Below are positions 1 to 7,953 of a DNA stretch of 34,795 nucleotides, in pieces; positions within the stretch are counted from its first letter, which is position 1; every line of letters starts with the position of its first letter. The DNA is from an uncultured Verrucomicrobiales bacterium. Its GTDB lineage: Bacteria > Verrucomicrobiota > Verrucomicrobiia > Verrucomicrobiales > Akkermansiaceae. Below the pieces are notes generated by a model. It ran no database searches. It saw only the letters and a list, made by a program, of their open reading frames with translations, and was not told the DNA's origin. The position numbers were made by a program, and so were the translations under genes. The DNA lies in the NCBI GenBank assembly GCA_937944055.1, contig CALDZJ010000049.1, forward strand, positions 1 to 34,795, read 5' to 3'.

Positions 1-599
1 GAGCGATTGGCGAGGCAGAGTCCGATGGTGCCGACGAGGAGGAGGTAGCAGGCGAGGAGCTGTAGGTAGGCTTCGACGGTGGCGGGGACGTCTGGGTGGA
101 AGTTGTCGCCGAGGGAGGCCTTCCAGAGGAGTGAGGTGCCGAGGAAGCGGGCGAGGACGAAGATGAGCATGAAGGCGGAGGCGAAGAATCCGGCTGCGGG
201 ATGGGAGGCGAATTCGCCAAAAAATTCCCCGAAGTGGTGGCGGTGTTTTTTGAATTTGAGGAGGACGAAGAGGCCGAGGGGGATGAAGAAGTACTCGACG
301 GGGAAGTGGGTGGTTTTTTCGATGAAGGAGTCAGCTTCACCGAGGGCGAGGGCGAGGGTGAAGGCTCCCATGATTTGGTAGAAGGGGCCGATGCGGCCGG
401 CGGGGTGGGAGGCTCCGAGCCAGAAGGCTGAGGTGGTGAGGAGCAGGGCGAACTGCATGGCTTCTACGATGCCGTCTTCTGTGGGGAGGACGGGGCTTTC
501 TGGGAGCCAGGCAGGGAAGAAGATGGCGACGGAGCCTAGGACGACGAGTGCGGTGGTGATGAGTGGTTGTTTCCAGGGCTTGGTGGTGGGCTCGCTCAC
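1..599 (-). CDS. Multi-pass membrane protein of unknown function (partial, runs off the window)
   Basis: An open frame without a stop runs from a GTG at 599-597 off the left edge, giving about 199 residues. It begins MSEPTTKPWKQPLITTALVV. Hydrophobic stretches lie near residues 14-30, 48-65, 78-90, 112-124, 144-160 and 184-197, so it is an integral membrane protein with about five or six helices. A charged His/Lys patch (KFKKHRHH) lies between two of them. It starts 26 bases after the truA stop on the same strand and is probably the last or a late gene of the manC-ruvX-truA operon. No Shine-Dalgarno sequence is visible and no in-frame ATG lies nearby upstream. I do not recognise the family. 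The downstream end is outside the window. Confidence 0.75.
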   Translation of the reverse strand, partial: MSEPTTKPWKQPLITTALVVLGSVAIFFPAWLPESPVLPTEDGIVEAMQFALLLTTSAFWLGASHPAGRIGPFYQIMGAFTLALALGEADSFIEKTTHFPVEYFFIPLGLFVLLKFKKHRHHFGEFFGEFASHPAAGFFASAFMLIFVLARFLGTSLLWKASLGDNFHPDVPATVEAYLQLLACYLLLVGTIGLCLANR

Positions 600-625
600 G
601 ATGGGGGATTTTGCCGAGATTGAGC

Positions 626-1393
626 TTAGGAAGCAAGGTTATCGTAGTTGACTTCGAGGAGTGAGAGGCCGTCTGGAGGGGCGCAGAGGAGGGATCTCTT
701 GGTGGTGAAGGTGGGGTCGTTGACGAGGTTGTAGAGGTCGTCTTGGAGGAGGTAGCCTTGGGCGGTTTGGACGGCGGCGCCGGTGAGGAAGCGGACCATT
801 TTATAGAGGAAGCCGTTTCCGGTGAAGGTGAGGAGGTAGCCTTCTGGGATGTGTTGTAAGTCGGCGCGGGTGAGGTGGCGGACGTAGTCGGTTTCTGCGG
901 TTTCGTTTCCGCGATTAGAGCAGAGGGTGCGGAAGTCGTGTGAGCCGAGGTAGTGGGAGAGGGCTTCGCCGAGGTCATCTGGATTGAGTTGGCGAGGGAG
1001 GTGCCAAGCGCGAGTGGCGAGGAAAGGGGGGAGGATGGGAGCGAGGGAGAGGTGGTAGGTGTAGGTTTTAGCGGTGGCGGAGTAGCGGGCGTGGAAGTCG
1101 GCGGGGACTTCATCGCAGGCGATGATGCGGATGCTGGGGGGGAGCTTGGTGTTGAGAGCGGGAACCCAGTTGAAGGGGTTCAAGGTGAGGTGGTCGGGAG
1201 CTTGAAAGTGGGCGACTTGTCCGAGGGCGTGAACGCCGGCGTCGGTGCGGCCGGCGCCGTGGATGCGGATGGGTGCTTTGGCGATGTCAGCGAGGGCTTG
1301 CTCAATGCGGGCCTGGACGGTGTCGAGTTCGGGTTGGATTTGCCAACCGCAGAAGGGGGCGCCGTCGTAGGCGATGGTGAGTTTGAGATGCAT
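626..1393 (-). CDS. truA: tRNA pseudouridine(38-40) synthase TruA
   Basis: TruA converts uridines 38-40 in the anticodon arm of many tRNAs to pseudouridine. At 255 residues it has the normal family length. The N-terminal strand (LTIAYDGAPFCGWQ) and the catalytic motif GAGRTDAGVHA, with the nucleophilic aspartate at D51, are intact. So is the RHLTRADL and GNGFLYKMVRFLTG core of the second half. The ATG at 1393 lies 8 bases beyond the ruvX stop, consistent with translation from the same minus-strand transcript. Nothing is missing or unusual. RluA-type enzymes have a different HRLD motif, so confusion with that family is unlikely. Confidence 0.97.
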   Translation of the reverse strand: MHLKLTIAYDGAPFCGWQIQPELDTVQARIEQALADIAKAPIRIHGAGRTDAGVHALGQVAHFQAPDHLTLNPFNWVPALNTKLPPSIRIIACDEVPADFHARYSATAKTYTYHLSLAPILPPFLATRAWHLPRQLNPDDLGEALSHYLGSHDFRTLCSNRGNETAETDYVRHLTRADLQHIPEGYLLTFTGNGFLYKMVRFLTGAAVQTAQGYLLQDDLYNLVNDPTFTTKRSLLCAPPDGLSLLEVNYDNLAS

Positions 1394-1401
1394 GTTTGAG
1401 T

Positions 1402-1812
1402 TTACCAGCCGAGGTAGTCGTTGAGGATTTCGAGGGCGGCGACTTGGTCGATGAGGGGTTTTTGTTTTTTGGCGTTTTTGCCGGCTTGGTGGAGTTTTTC
1501 GGCGGCGCTGATGGTGGTGAAGCGTTCGTCGAAGTAGGTGAGGGGAATGGGGTCGAGTTGCTTGCGGAGTTGTTCGCCAAAGTTGCGGACTTTGGCGGAG
1601 GCGGTGCCTTCGGAGCCATCCATGCGGAGGGGAAGGCCGAGGACGACGGCTTGGATTTTTCGTTCGCGGATGAGTTCGAGGATGCGGGGGATGGTCTCGG
1701 TGGTGCGGCAGTCGATGGTTTCTACGGGGTGGGCGCCGATGCCAAATTCGTCAGTTGCGGCGATGCCGATGCGGGCGTCTCCGTGGTCGATGGCGAGGAT
1801 GGGGTGGGTCAT
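1402..1812 (-). CDS. ruvX: Putative Holliday junction resolvase RuvX/YqgF
   Basis: YqgF-family protein of 136 residues with an RNase H-like fold. It has been linked to resolution of branched DNA and to 16S rRNA 5'-end maturation. The opening strand ILAIDHGDARIGIA carries the first acidic residue. LGLPLRMDGSEG is the family glycine-rich segment, YFDERFTT holds the second acidic site, and a late DQVAALEIL holds the third. Its ATG overlaps the stop of the 51-aa gene upstream (ATGA arrangement), so the two are probably translationally coupled. truA follows after 8 bases. Length and motifs are normal. Which of the two proposed roles applies cannot be read from sequence. Confidence 0.93.
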   Translation of the reverse strand: MTHPILAIDHGDARIGIAATDEFGIGAHPVETIDCRTTETIPRILELIRERKIQAVVLGLPLRMDGSEGTASAKVRNFGEQLRKQLDPIPLTYFDERFTTISAAEKLHQAGKNAKKQKPLIDQVAALEILNDYLGW

Positions 1813-1964
1813 TCTAAGGAGCTTAAGAAAAGCCAGAGGATGAGTGCGATGAGTAAGACGCCAATGATGACGAATTTATAAACTCCAAATTGAATGCCAT
1901 ACCAAAGGGACCCGGCTGCAAGAGCGAATACGAAGATTGGAGAGCCGAGGATTTTCTTAAGCAT
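1809..1964 (-). CDS. 51-residue two-helix membrane protein
   Basis: A short frame begins MLKKILGSPIFVFALAAGSL and ends LWLFLSSLE followed by TGA. It fills the gap between manC and ruvX exactly. Its ATG shares a base with the manC stop (TGATG), and its TGA overlaps the ruvX ATG (ATGA). Two hydrophobic segments (about residues 9-22 and 30-46) follow a short Lys-rich N-terminus, which predicts a small inner-membrane hairpin protein. The tight coupling at both ends is the main argument that it is translated. I do not recognise a family. It could be a small accessory protein of the operon, or simply a coupling ORF. Confidence 0.7.
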   Translation of the reverse strand: MLKKILGSPIFVFALAAGSLWYGIQFGVYKFVIIGVLLIALILWLFLSSLE

Positions 1965-3034
1965 CAGAGAAGGTTCTCAGGAAGTTGGTCACTGAGTTTT
2001 TTGATGTCGTCGGCTTGGTGGCGGTTGGCGATGAGGAGGGCGTCATCGGTTTGGACGACGATGAGGTCATCGACTCCGAGGAGGGCGATGCGGGAGTTTT
2101 GGCGGTCGTTGAAGATGATGTTGTTTTCGGACTCGATTTCGGTGATTTCGCGGTTGGTCTGGTTGCTTTCGCCTTGGGTGTGGAGGTATTTGGCGATGGA
2201 GATCCAGGAGCCGACGTCATCCCAGTCGAAGGTGGCCTCGATGTTGAGGACACGGGAGGCTTTTTCCATGAGGGCGTAGTCGATGGAGATGGGAGTGAGG
2301 GAGGGGAATTTCTCGGCGATGGTGGCTGAGACATCAGAGGAGTCTTTGAGTTCGTCGATGAATTCGGCGAGTTGTGGGGTGTGGTTTTTTAGCTCAGCGG
2401 TGACGGTTTTGAGCGACCAGACGAACATGCCGGCGTTCCAAGCGAAGTTCCCTTGGCGGAGGAATTGCTCGGCGAGTTCGGGGTTTGGTTTTTCGCGAAA
2501 GCAGGTGACTTCGAAGGGCTCGTGCGTGGTGTCGAAGTCGAGGGCGGCGGAGGGGCCGCGCTCGATGTAGCCGTAGGATGGGCAGGGCCAGGTGGGCTTG
2601 ATGCCGATGGTGACGAGGGCGTCAGTCTGTGAGGCGATTGAGAGGCTATCGCCGAGGATGGATTGAAAAGAATCGATGTCTTGGATCAGTTGGTCCGAGG
2701 GGAGGACGGCCATGGTGGCGTCTGGATCACGCGCGGCGATGAGGCCGATGCCGAGGGCCACGGCTGGGGCGGTATCGCGTTTTGCGGGTTCGGCGAAGAT
2801 GTTGCCGGCGGGGAGCATGTGGGCTACTTTGCGGACTTCTTCTTCTTGGAGGCTGTTGGTGAGGATGAGGATGTTTTCGGTGGGGATGAGGCCTTGGAGG
2901 CGGGTGATGGTTTGCTGGAGGAGGGTGGTGTCGTCGAAGAGGTTCAGGAGTTGCTTCGGCTTTGCGTTGCGGCTGAGGGGCCAGAAGCGGGTTCCGCTGC
3001 CTCCGGCGAGAATTAGGGCGTAGTTATGACTCAT
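1964..3034 (-). CDS. manC: Mannose-1-phosphate guanylyltransferase
   Basis: This enzyme makes GDP-mannose from GTP and mannose-1-phosphate for surface polysaccharides and glycoconjugates. The N-terminal nucleotidyltransferase signature LAGGSGTRFWPLSR, followed by KPKQLL, is at about residues 9-32. The sugar-site segments GYIERG, FREKP and NAGMFVW are in order. At 356 residues it is the short monofunctional form, without the C-terminal phosphomannose isomerase domain of the long AlgA/ManC type. It is first in a minus-strand operon, with its stop overlapping the next start. A promoter-like TTGACA lies just upstream inside a palindrome. Start ATG at 3034. Confidence 0.93.
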   Translation of the reverse strand: MSHNYALILAGGSGTRFWPLSRNAKPKQLLNLFDDTTLLQQTITRLQGLIPTENILILTNSLQEEEVRKVAHMLPAGNIFAEPAKRDTAPAVALGIGLIAARDPDATMAVLPSDQLIQDIDSFQSILGDSLSIASQTDALVTIGIKPTWPCPSYGYIERGPSAALDFDTTHEPFEVTCFREKPNPELAEQFLRQGNFAWNAGMFVWSLKTVTAELKNHTPQLAEFIDELKDSSDVSATIAEKFPSLTPISIDYALMEKASRVLNIEATFDWDDVGSWISIAKYLHTQGESNQTNREITEIESENNIIFNDRQNSRIALLGVDDLIVVQTDDALLIANRHQADDIKKLSDQLPENLL

Positions 3035-3041
3035 CGCGTCG

Positions 3042-3073
3042 ATTCAATAAGGGGAGAGGGGTTTTGTCAAAAC
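3042..3073 (-). promoter_or_regulatory. Candidate manC promoter with overlapping palindrome
   Basis: On the minus strand TTGACA (3070-3065) is followed after 17 bases by TTGAAT (3047-3042). That places transcription start almost on the manC ATG (3034), so the message may be leaderless. The -35 box lies inside the perfect 13-base palindrome GTTTTGTCAAAAC (3061-3073), in the gap between two divergent genes. The palindrome could be an operator seen by both. This is inference from sequence pattern only. Confidence 0.35.
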
Positions 3074-3119
3074 TCCCCGAGCTTTTTGATTTGGGAAGAT
3101 TCGAGGTCTGAGGTAAACT

Positions 3120-3446
3120 GTGTCCATGAATGATTCTTACGAAGAACGCGACTGGGTGGATACGACGGCGGCTTTTGCTCCTGCGGTCTTAGGTGCGGCG
3201 GCTGGGATTTTAATTTCGGAGGCGATGAGTTCTAAGGCTCGTCGTCCTATTGGTCTTTCTTTGGCCTGTCTGGGCTTGGCGGCTCTGACGCCGATGTTGG
3301 TGGAAACGGCGGTGAAAAAGGTGAAGGGACCTGGCACGCGGCGGGGCTCATTGCGCACTCTCCGGGGCATTCGTGATCATGGCTTGCAGGCTCGTGAGAT
3401 CAGTTATGTGGAGGATGAGCTCGGTGAGGAGTTAGGAGTGGGCTAG
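3120..3446 (+). CDS. Small membrane-associated hypothetical protein
   Basis: A 108-residue protein (106 if the ATG at 3126 is used instead of the GTG at 3120). Both starts lie behind a GAGGT at about 3110. Two hydrophobic segments (about residues 18-30 and 44-60, separated by SSKARRPIG) are followed by a basic stretch KKVKGPGTRRGSLRTLRG and an acidic end. This suggests a small membrane hairpin with a cytoplasmic tail. It stands alone on the plus strand between the divergent manC operon and the convergent dehydratase gene. I do not recognise the family and give no function. Confidence 0.65.
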   Translation: MSMNDSYEERDWVDTTAAFAPAVLGAAAGILISEAMSSKARRPIGLSLACLGLAALTPMLVETAVKKVKGPGTRRGSLRTLRGIRDHGLQAREISYVEDELGEELGVG

Positions 3447-3478
3447 GGAGGAGGTTCAATGGCCGACCTTGGTCCAGT

Positions 3479-4441
3479 TTACCTTGGTCGTAAGCTTTGG
3501 CTGAGCTCTCGGACGACTTCCTTGAATCCTGTGCGAAAGGGGATGCGAGCCCGCCATTTTAGTTCTAAGAGGGCGAGGCGCGGATCGAGCGCGTAGCGCC
3601 CGTCATGACCAAGGCGATCTTCGACTGGGTGGATGAGTGATTCTGGCTTGTGGAGCTCTTTTAGGATGGAGCGGACGATGCCGAGATTTGTGCGCTCGAA
3701 CTTTGCGCCGAGATGGTAGACGCGGTTTGATTTTCCATGTTCAAAGGTGGCAATGAGGCCTTGAGCGCAGTCTTCCACATGAATCCAATCTCGGATTTGC
3801 TGCCCAGATCCATAGATCGGCAGGGGTTCATCACGGAGGGCGTGATAGATCATCTTTGGGACGAGTTTTTCCGGATGCTGGCGAGGGCCGTAATTATTGG
3901 TGCAGCGGGCGATGACGATGTCTTGACCGTAGGTTTTATGGGCGGCTTGTGCGAGGAGATCGGCGCTGGCTTTACTGGCGGAGTAGGGTGAAGAGGGTTT
4001 GAGTTTTTGGGACTCATCTGCGTATTTTGGGAAATCAATTGGCCCGTAGACCTCGTCGGTGGAGCATTGAAGAAAAGACACCTGAGAGAGGCGGGCTGCT
4101 TCGAGCAAGGTCGCGGTCCCTTCGATATTTGTGGTGATGAAGTCCCCGGGTCTTTCGATGGAGCGATCGACATGAGACTCGGCGGCGAGATTCATTAACC
4201 CGGTGCATTGGAACTCGCGTAGGAGGCGTGTGACGAGCTCGCCATCGCGGATGTCCCCCTCGATGAAGTGGAAACGCGGATCACGATCTGGGCCGATGAG
4301 GTTGGCACGATTTCCGGCGTAGGTGAGGGAGTCCAGAACGATGAGGCATTGGACCTCGCTACGCTTCAAAAGCTGCCTCACTAAACTTGAGCCGATAAAT
4401 CCAGCTCCTCCAGTGAGTAAAATCGACCGTAGTGAACGCAT
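3479..4441 (-). CDS. rfbB: dTDP-glucose 4,6-dehydratase (RmlB/RfbB-like)
   Basis: An NAD-dependent extended short-chain dehydrogenase, most like the enzyme that turns dTDP-glucose into dTDP-4-keto-6-deoxyglucose, the entry to rhamnose and other deoxysugars. Visible motifs are the Rossmann loop LLTGGAGFIGS near the start, AAESHVDRSIERP, STDEVYG, the catalytic YSASK pair, and NNYGPRQHPEKLVPK, typical of RmlB. The ATG at 4441 gives 320 residues and places the glycine motif normally. A GTG at 4462 would add seven residues. The usual partners rmlA, rmlC and rmlD are not in the window. A related NDP-sugar dehydratase or epimerase cannot be excluded. The 3' end converges on the 3120 gene. Confidence 0.87.
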   Translation of the reverse strand: MRSLRSILLTGGAGFIGSSLVRQLLKRSEVQCLIVLDSLTYAGNRANLIGPDRDPRFHFIEGDIRDGELVTRLLREFQCTGLMNLAAESHVDRSIERPGDFITTNIEGTATLLEAARLSQVSFLQCSTDEVYGPIDFPKYADESQKLKPSSPYSASKASADLLAQAAHKTYGQDIVIARCTNNYGPRQHPEKLVPKMIYHALRDEPLPIYGSGQQIRDWIHVEDCAQGLIATFEHGKSNRVYHLGAKFERTNLGIVRSILKELHKPESLIHPVEDRLGHDGRYALDPRLALLELKWRARIPFRTGFKEVVRELSQSLRPR

Positions 4442-4543
4442 ATCAGAAAGGTAAAGCTTCACACATTTAATGAAAGCGAAACATCTTGACCAAATTGGAA
4501 ACCAATTGACCTGACGGCGAATCTATGCTCACTTTTGGGCTCC

Positions 4544-5242
4544 ATGAAATCCCCTTCACTTCTTACTCTTGGAGCCTTTGCTTTTATGCTCGCTTCTTGT
4601 GGTTCTCTCCAAAGCATTAAAAATCTAAAGCAGCCGATCAGCGGTGACAGTGGGTTTGACCCCCTCAGTACTCCTGGTTCATCATCATCATCTTCTTCAT
4701 CGACTCGGAAATCAGTCTCTGTTGCTCCCACTTCTCCGACTTATAAGACCGGCCAATGGGTAGAGACCTCCATGCCGAATGCGACTTTCTTCAAAAGCAT
4801 CCCGAAGGGAAATGCTCGCGCGGACAAGGTTTTGAAAGTTGCTACGCCTCTCAAGGTTATCTCAAATAAGGGGACCTACGTGAAGGTCGAGCTTGATTCA
4901 GGAGATGTCGGCTTTGTTCCAGAGATCATGGTCATTGAGCGTTCAAGCGATAAGCCTAGCACGAGTTCCAGCCCCATCGCTCCGGTTCCAGAATTTGGCT
5001 CCGTGCCTCCTCCTGTCGATCCTAGTGACGTGGCTCCAGTGGCTCCTGCTCCTGTGGTTCCTAGCGTAGCTCCTCCGGTTCCTTCTGTGCCATCGCTCCC
5101 GGCTGTGCCCTCTCTTCCAGATGCTCCTCCGGTCCCAGATGTAGCCACTCCGCCAGTTCCTGAGAACTTACCCACTGTTCCCAGTGGCATCGCTCCACCG
5201 CCAGAAATTCCCGGCATCACTGAGCCTGTCAAGATCCGCTAA
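4544..5242 (+). CDS. Lipoprotein with SH3-like domain and Pro/Val-rich tail
   Basis: A 232-residue exported lipoprotein. The signal peptide MKSPSLLTLGAFAFMLASC ends in a clear lipobox, with the acylated cysteine at residue 19. A serine run from TCA/TCT triplets follows (about residues 46-52). Next comes a compact domain, about residues 66-133, reading TGQWVETSMPNATFF to GDVGFVPEIMV, which resembles a bacterial SH3 fold. The last 95 residues are low-complexity Pro/Val/Ala/Ser, likely an extended spacer in the periplasm or across the peptidoglycan. The ATG at 4544 fits the signal peptide better than the TTG at 4535. Peptidoglycan binding is plausible for the SH3-like part but not shown. Confidence 0.82.
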   Translation: MKSPSLLTLGAFAFMLASCGSLQSIKNLKQPISGDSGFDPLSTPGSSSSSSSSTRKSVSVAPTSPTYKTGQWVETSMPNATFFKSIPKGNARADKVLKVATPLKVISNKGTYVKVELDSGDVGFVPEIMVIERSSDKPSTSSSPIAPVPEFGSVPPPVDPSDVAPVAPAPVVPSVAPPVPSVPSLPAVPSLPDAPPVPDVATPPVPENLPTVPSGIAPPPEIPGITEPVKIR

Positions 5243-5269
5243 TTCGCGGCGCGTGCACTTATTTATTAG

Positions 5270-5305
5270 AAAGCGGCCTCGCGATTTCGCCTGGCCGTTT
5301 TTTTT
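5270..5305 (+). terminator. Rho-independent terminator candidate after the SH3 lipoprotein
   Basis: A CGGCC/GGCCG stem, extended by A-T pairs at its base, is followed directly by eight T on the plus strand, 28 bases after the lipoprotein stop. The loop is long (14 bases), so it may be moderately efficient. Confidence 0.6.
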
Positions 5306-5346
5306 CGCTTTATCCATGAGCCTTCTAACAGGATGATACAGCCCTG

Positions 5347-6177
5347 ATGCCTGATTTATTAAATTCCCTCATCACCCTTGCTCTTCTGATTCTTCTTCAA
5401 GCAGTCCTCGGTTTTGATAACTTGCTCTACATTTCGCTCGAGTCCCAACGCGCTCCCGAAAAAGATCAAAGCCGCGTTCGCAAGCTCGGGATCGGAATCG
5501 CCGTGGCACTGCGCGTCATTCTTCTTTTCATCCTCATTAACTTGGTGGAGGCCTTACAAGATCCCTTTTACTCCACGGGAGAAGGCGGCTGGATTGAGGG
5601 GACGTTTAACTTCCATAGTGTCATCGTCCTCTTTGGTGGGGCATTTATCCTCTACACTGCCACTAAGGAAATCTCCCACATGATGTCACTTGAGGAAGAG
5701 GGCCACGCAGTGGACCGGAAGCCCTCTTCGCCTAAGAAAGTCATTGGCTTAATCGTCTTTATGAACGTCATCTTCTCCTTTGACTCGATTCTCAGCGCAA
5801 TGGCTCTGGCGAGTAATCCGCGCAATGCTGATGGCAGCCACGGGGGCTATCAATTAACGGTCATGATTATCGCCATTCTTACGGGTGGACTCATCATGAT
5901 CCTCCTTGCGGATAAGGTGACGGATTTTCTGCAACGCAATCGCATGTATGAGGTTCTGGGGCTCTTTGTCCTCTTTGTCGTGGGGATTATGCTGCTCACC
6001 GAGGGAGCTCACCTTGCTCACTTGAAATTCTTTGGTAATGAGATTCAGGCCATGACAAAGACCACCTTCTACTTCGTCATTGCTACCCTCCTTCTCACTG
6101 ACATCGTGCAGGGGAGATACCAAAAAAAGCTCGCCGCAGAAAAGCTGCGCAAGGCAAAACAGCTCGGCCAAGTTTAA
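5347..6177 (+). CDS. TerC-family integral membrane protein
   Basis: A 276-residue polytopic protein of the TerC/Alx/YkoY group, which are inner-membrane proteins associated with metal (often manganese) export or tellurium resistance. The two family signatures with buried aspartates are present: LGFDNLLYISL at about residues 22-32 and IFSFDSIL at about 142-149. About seven to nine hydrophobic helices span the rest, with a charged cytoplasmic loop (EEEGHAVDRKPSSPKK) before the second signature. The C-terminus is basic. It follows a terminator and converges on nagA with an 8-base gap. The ATG at 5347 is the first start and has only a distant AGGA. Substrate is unknown. Confidence 0.88.
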   Translation: MPDLLNSLITLALLILLQAVLGFDNLLYISLESQRAPEKDQSRVRKLGIGIAVALRVILLFILINLVEALQDPFYSTGEGGWIEGTFNFHSVIVLFGGAFILYTATKEISHMMSLEEEGHAVDRKPSSPKKVIGLIVFMNVIFSFDSILSAMALASNPRNADGSHGGYQLTVMIIAILTGGLIMILLADKVTDFLQRNRMYEVLGLFVLFVVGIMLLTEGAHLAHLKFFGNEIQAMTKTTFYFVIATLLLTDIVQGRYQKKLAAEKLRKAKQLGQV

Positions 6178-6185
6178 GTCGTAAA

Positions 6186-7292
6186 TCACGCCCCACCGAG
6201 CAAGCTACGCTCTATTTCGAAGTCCCGGTTCAAGACGATCAAGTCCGCCTTGTAACCAGGCTCGATCTTTCCCAGCTTAGTGAGTCCTAGAGCGCGGGCT
6301 TGGTTCCAGGAAGTGGTGGCGACAAGGTCACAAAGCGGCTCCCCAGTGAGTTCATGGATCCGCTTGAGGCCGTGAGGATAACGCAGGGTGGATCCGGCGA
6401 GAGCTCCATGACTCTTCAGGCGAGCTTCGCCATTTTTCACCTCCACCTCCAGTTGTCCTAAAGTCGTCTCACCATCCGGCTGCCAAGAAGCTGATATGGA
6501 ATCGGTAATGAGCATGATGTGATCCCGGGGAACCTTCGCGAAAACTAACTTTAGCATCTCCGGTGCTAGATGGATGCCATCAGCGATGATCTCGAGCTTC
6601 AGGCAATCTTCCAAAAGACCTGCGCCGACGACTCCTAACTCGCGATGGTGCATGCCTGTCATGGCATTGCCAAAATGAGTGAGCTGTTTTAAGCCGTAGC
6701 CTATCGCCTCAGTGAGTGTCTGGTAGTCGGCCAGTGTATGCGCGGCAGAAGAGATGATGCCCATCGCCATCGCCTCCCTGATGAGCTGGGAGGCTCCCGG
6801 TAACTCTGGAGCGAGCGAGAGAATCTTCACGGGGAAGATCTGATGGAGCTCGCGTAGCTCATCTACATCTGGGTCTCTCACGAAGTCAGGATTCTGTGCC
6901 CCTGCTTGCTCCGCATTAATAAAGGGCCCTTCCAAATGCATCCCGGGCACATTGAGCGGGGCCGTGGGGGCCCATTCGCGCAGGGCTTTAGAAATTTTCA
7001 CCAGCTGCTCGGCAGGCTGAGTGAGGGTGGTTGGGAGCCAAGTCGTGACTCCTTCTTTCAGCTTGGTCTGGGCAATCAGCTCGAGGCTCGCGGGGCAGGC
7101 ATCACAGACATCTGCGCCAGCCGCGCCATGCGCATGAATGTCGATAAAGCCCGGCAAGAGCATTTTGCCAGCTAAGTCCAAATCTCCACCAGTCCGCTCG
7201 CCAACTTCAAGGATTTCACCTCCCTCGATCACCACGCTCGCCCCTTGTTTCTCGAAGCCCGGAGAAATGAGGTGAGCGTTCGTGATGAGCAT
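6186..7292 (-). CDS. nagA: N-acetylglucosamine-6-phosphate deacetylase
   Basis: NagA removes acetate from GlcNAc-6-phosphate, feeding amino sugars from peptidoglycan or chitin into glycolysis or cell-wall synthesis. Amidohydrolase motifs appear in order: LPGFIDIHAHG (HAHG at residues 53-56), HLEGPF with the metal-binding glutamate, SSAAHTLADY, LTHFGNAMTGMHHRE, and LITDSI with the catalytic aspartate. The ATG at 7292 gives 368 residues, the usual length. It shares one base with the pgsA stop (TAATG), indicating coupling. The frame stays open upstream to 7508, but that part is the reverse reading of pgsA. No nagB or transporter is nearby. Confidence 0.93.
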   Translation of the reverse strand: MLITNAHLISPGFEKQGASVVIEGGEILEVGERTGGDLDLAGKMLLPGFIDIHAHGAAGADVCDACPASLELIAQTKLKEGVTTWLPTTLTQPAEQLVKISKALREWAPTAPLNVPGMHLEGPFINAEQAGAQNPDFVRDPDVDELRELHQIFPVKILSLAPELPGASQLIREAMAMGIISSAAHTLADYQTLTEAIGYGLKQLTHFGNAMTGMHHRELGVVGAGLLEDCLKLEIIADGIHLAPEMLKLVFAKVPRDHIMLITDSISASWQPDGETTLGQLEVEVKNGEARLKSHGALAGSTLRYPHGLKRIHELTGEPLCDLVATTSWNQARALGLTKLGKIEPGYKADLIVLNRDFEIERSLLGGA

Positions 7293-7873
7293 TAGTCCAG
7301 CAAGATCTTCCAAGACTTCTTCAAATAGTTGAAGCCTGAAAGCAGAGTTAAGATCAAGGCTCCCCAGAGGAAAATAGGGGAGAGCCAGCCATCCTGAGCG
7401 CTCACATTCATCAAGAAATTCCCGAGAGCGGAGCGAGGCGGATTTGAGTAAAAAATGAGAGAAAGAAGGCAGGTGATACTGAAGCTGAGTTGGAAAGTCG
7501 TCTTCCACTTTCCGAGATGATCTGCTGGGATCACCTCTCCCTTATCGACTGCGATTTGGCGCAGCCCCGTCACGAGGAATTCCCGACCAATGATCACGGC
7601 TGTTACCCAGACAGGGCAGCGCTCCACACTGGTGAAGTAAATGAATGCTGAGGAAACTAGAATTTTATCCGCAAGGGGGTCCATTAATTTCCCAAGCGAG
7701 GTCACCAGATCCATCTTCCGCGCTAGGTATCCATCAAGCCAATCTGAAATCGCAGCGAGGATAAATGCGGTGAGGGCGATGACGAGGCCCAGCGTGCTTT
7801 CCAGACTCACACCCAGCACGAAAATAGCCGTAAGAATGAGCCGCGCAAAGGTGATCGAATTTGGAAGATTCAC
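7292..7873 (-). CDS. pgsA: CDP-diacylglycerol-glycerol-3-phosphate 3-phosphatidyltransferase
   Basis: PgsA makes phosphatidylglycerol phosphate from CDP-diacylglycerol and glycerol-3-phosphate at the inner membrane. The complete CDP-alcohol phosphotransferase motif is visible: D44, D47-G48, A51-R52, G61, D65 and D69, spaced as in the family. Hydrophobic helices flank it. The GTG at 7873 gives 193 residues, a normal length, begins with the typical NLPNSITFARL, and has AAGGCG four bases upstream. A TTG at 7945 would extend it by 24 atypical residues. It overlaps nagA by one base downstream and is divergent from the M48 gene. Confidence 0.93.
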   Translation of the reverse strand: MNLPNSITFARLILTAIFVLGVSLESTLGLVIALTAFILAAISDWLDGYLARKMDLVTSLGKLMDPLADKILVSSAFIYFTSVERCPVWVTAVIIGREFLVTGLRQIAVDKGEVIPADHLGKWKTTFQLSFSITCLLSLIFYSNPPRSALGNFLMNVSAQDGWLSPIFLWGALILTLLSGFNYLKKSWKILLD

Positions 7874-7953
7874 AGAACGCCTTGAGACTGTCCCAGACGG
7901 GATCGAGAAACAACCTTTTGCGTCATTTGCTCTCAGATTTGACAAAGGCCAGC

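Noticed and set aside
337-1113. 258-codon minus-strand frame overlapping truA
   Set aside because: It is an out-of-frame Ser/Thr/Pro-rich shadow; truA and the upstream-edge membrane protein explain the region.
953-1881. Two plus-strand open frames opposite truA and ruvX
   Set aside because: They are low-complexity Gly/Val/Glu shadows created by the C-rich codons of the real minus-strand genes.
7293-7508. Long N-terminal extension of nagA
   Set aside because: The extra 72 residues are the out-of-frame reading of pgsA; the ATG at 7292 gives the normal NagA start and length.
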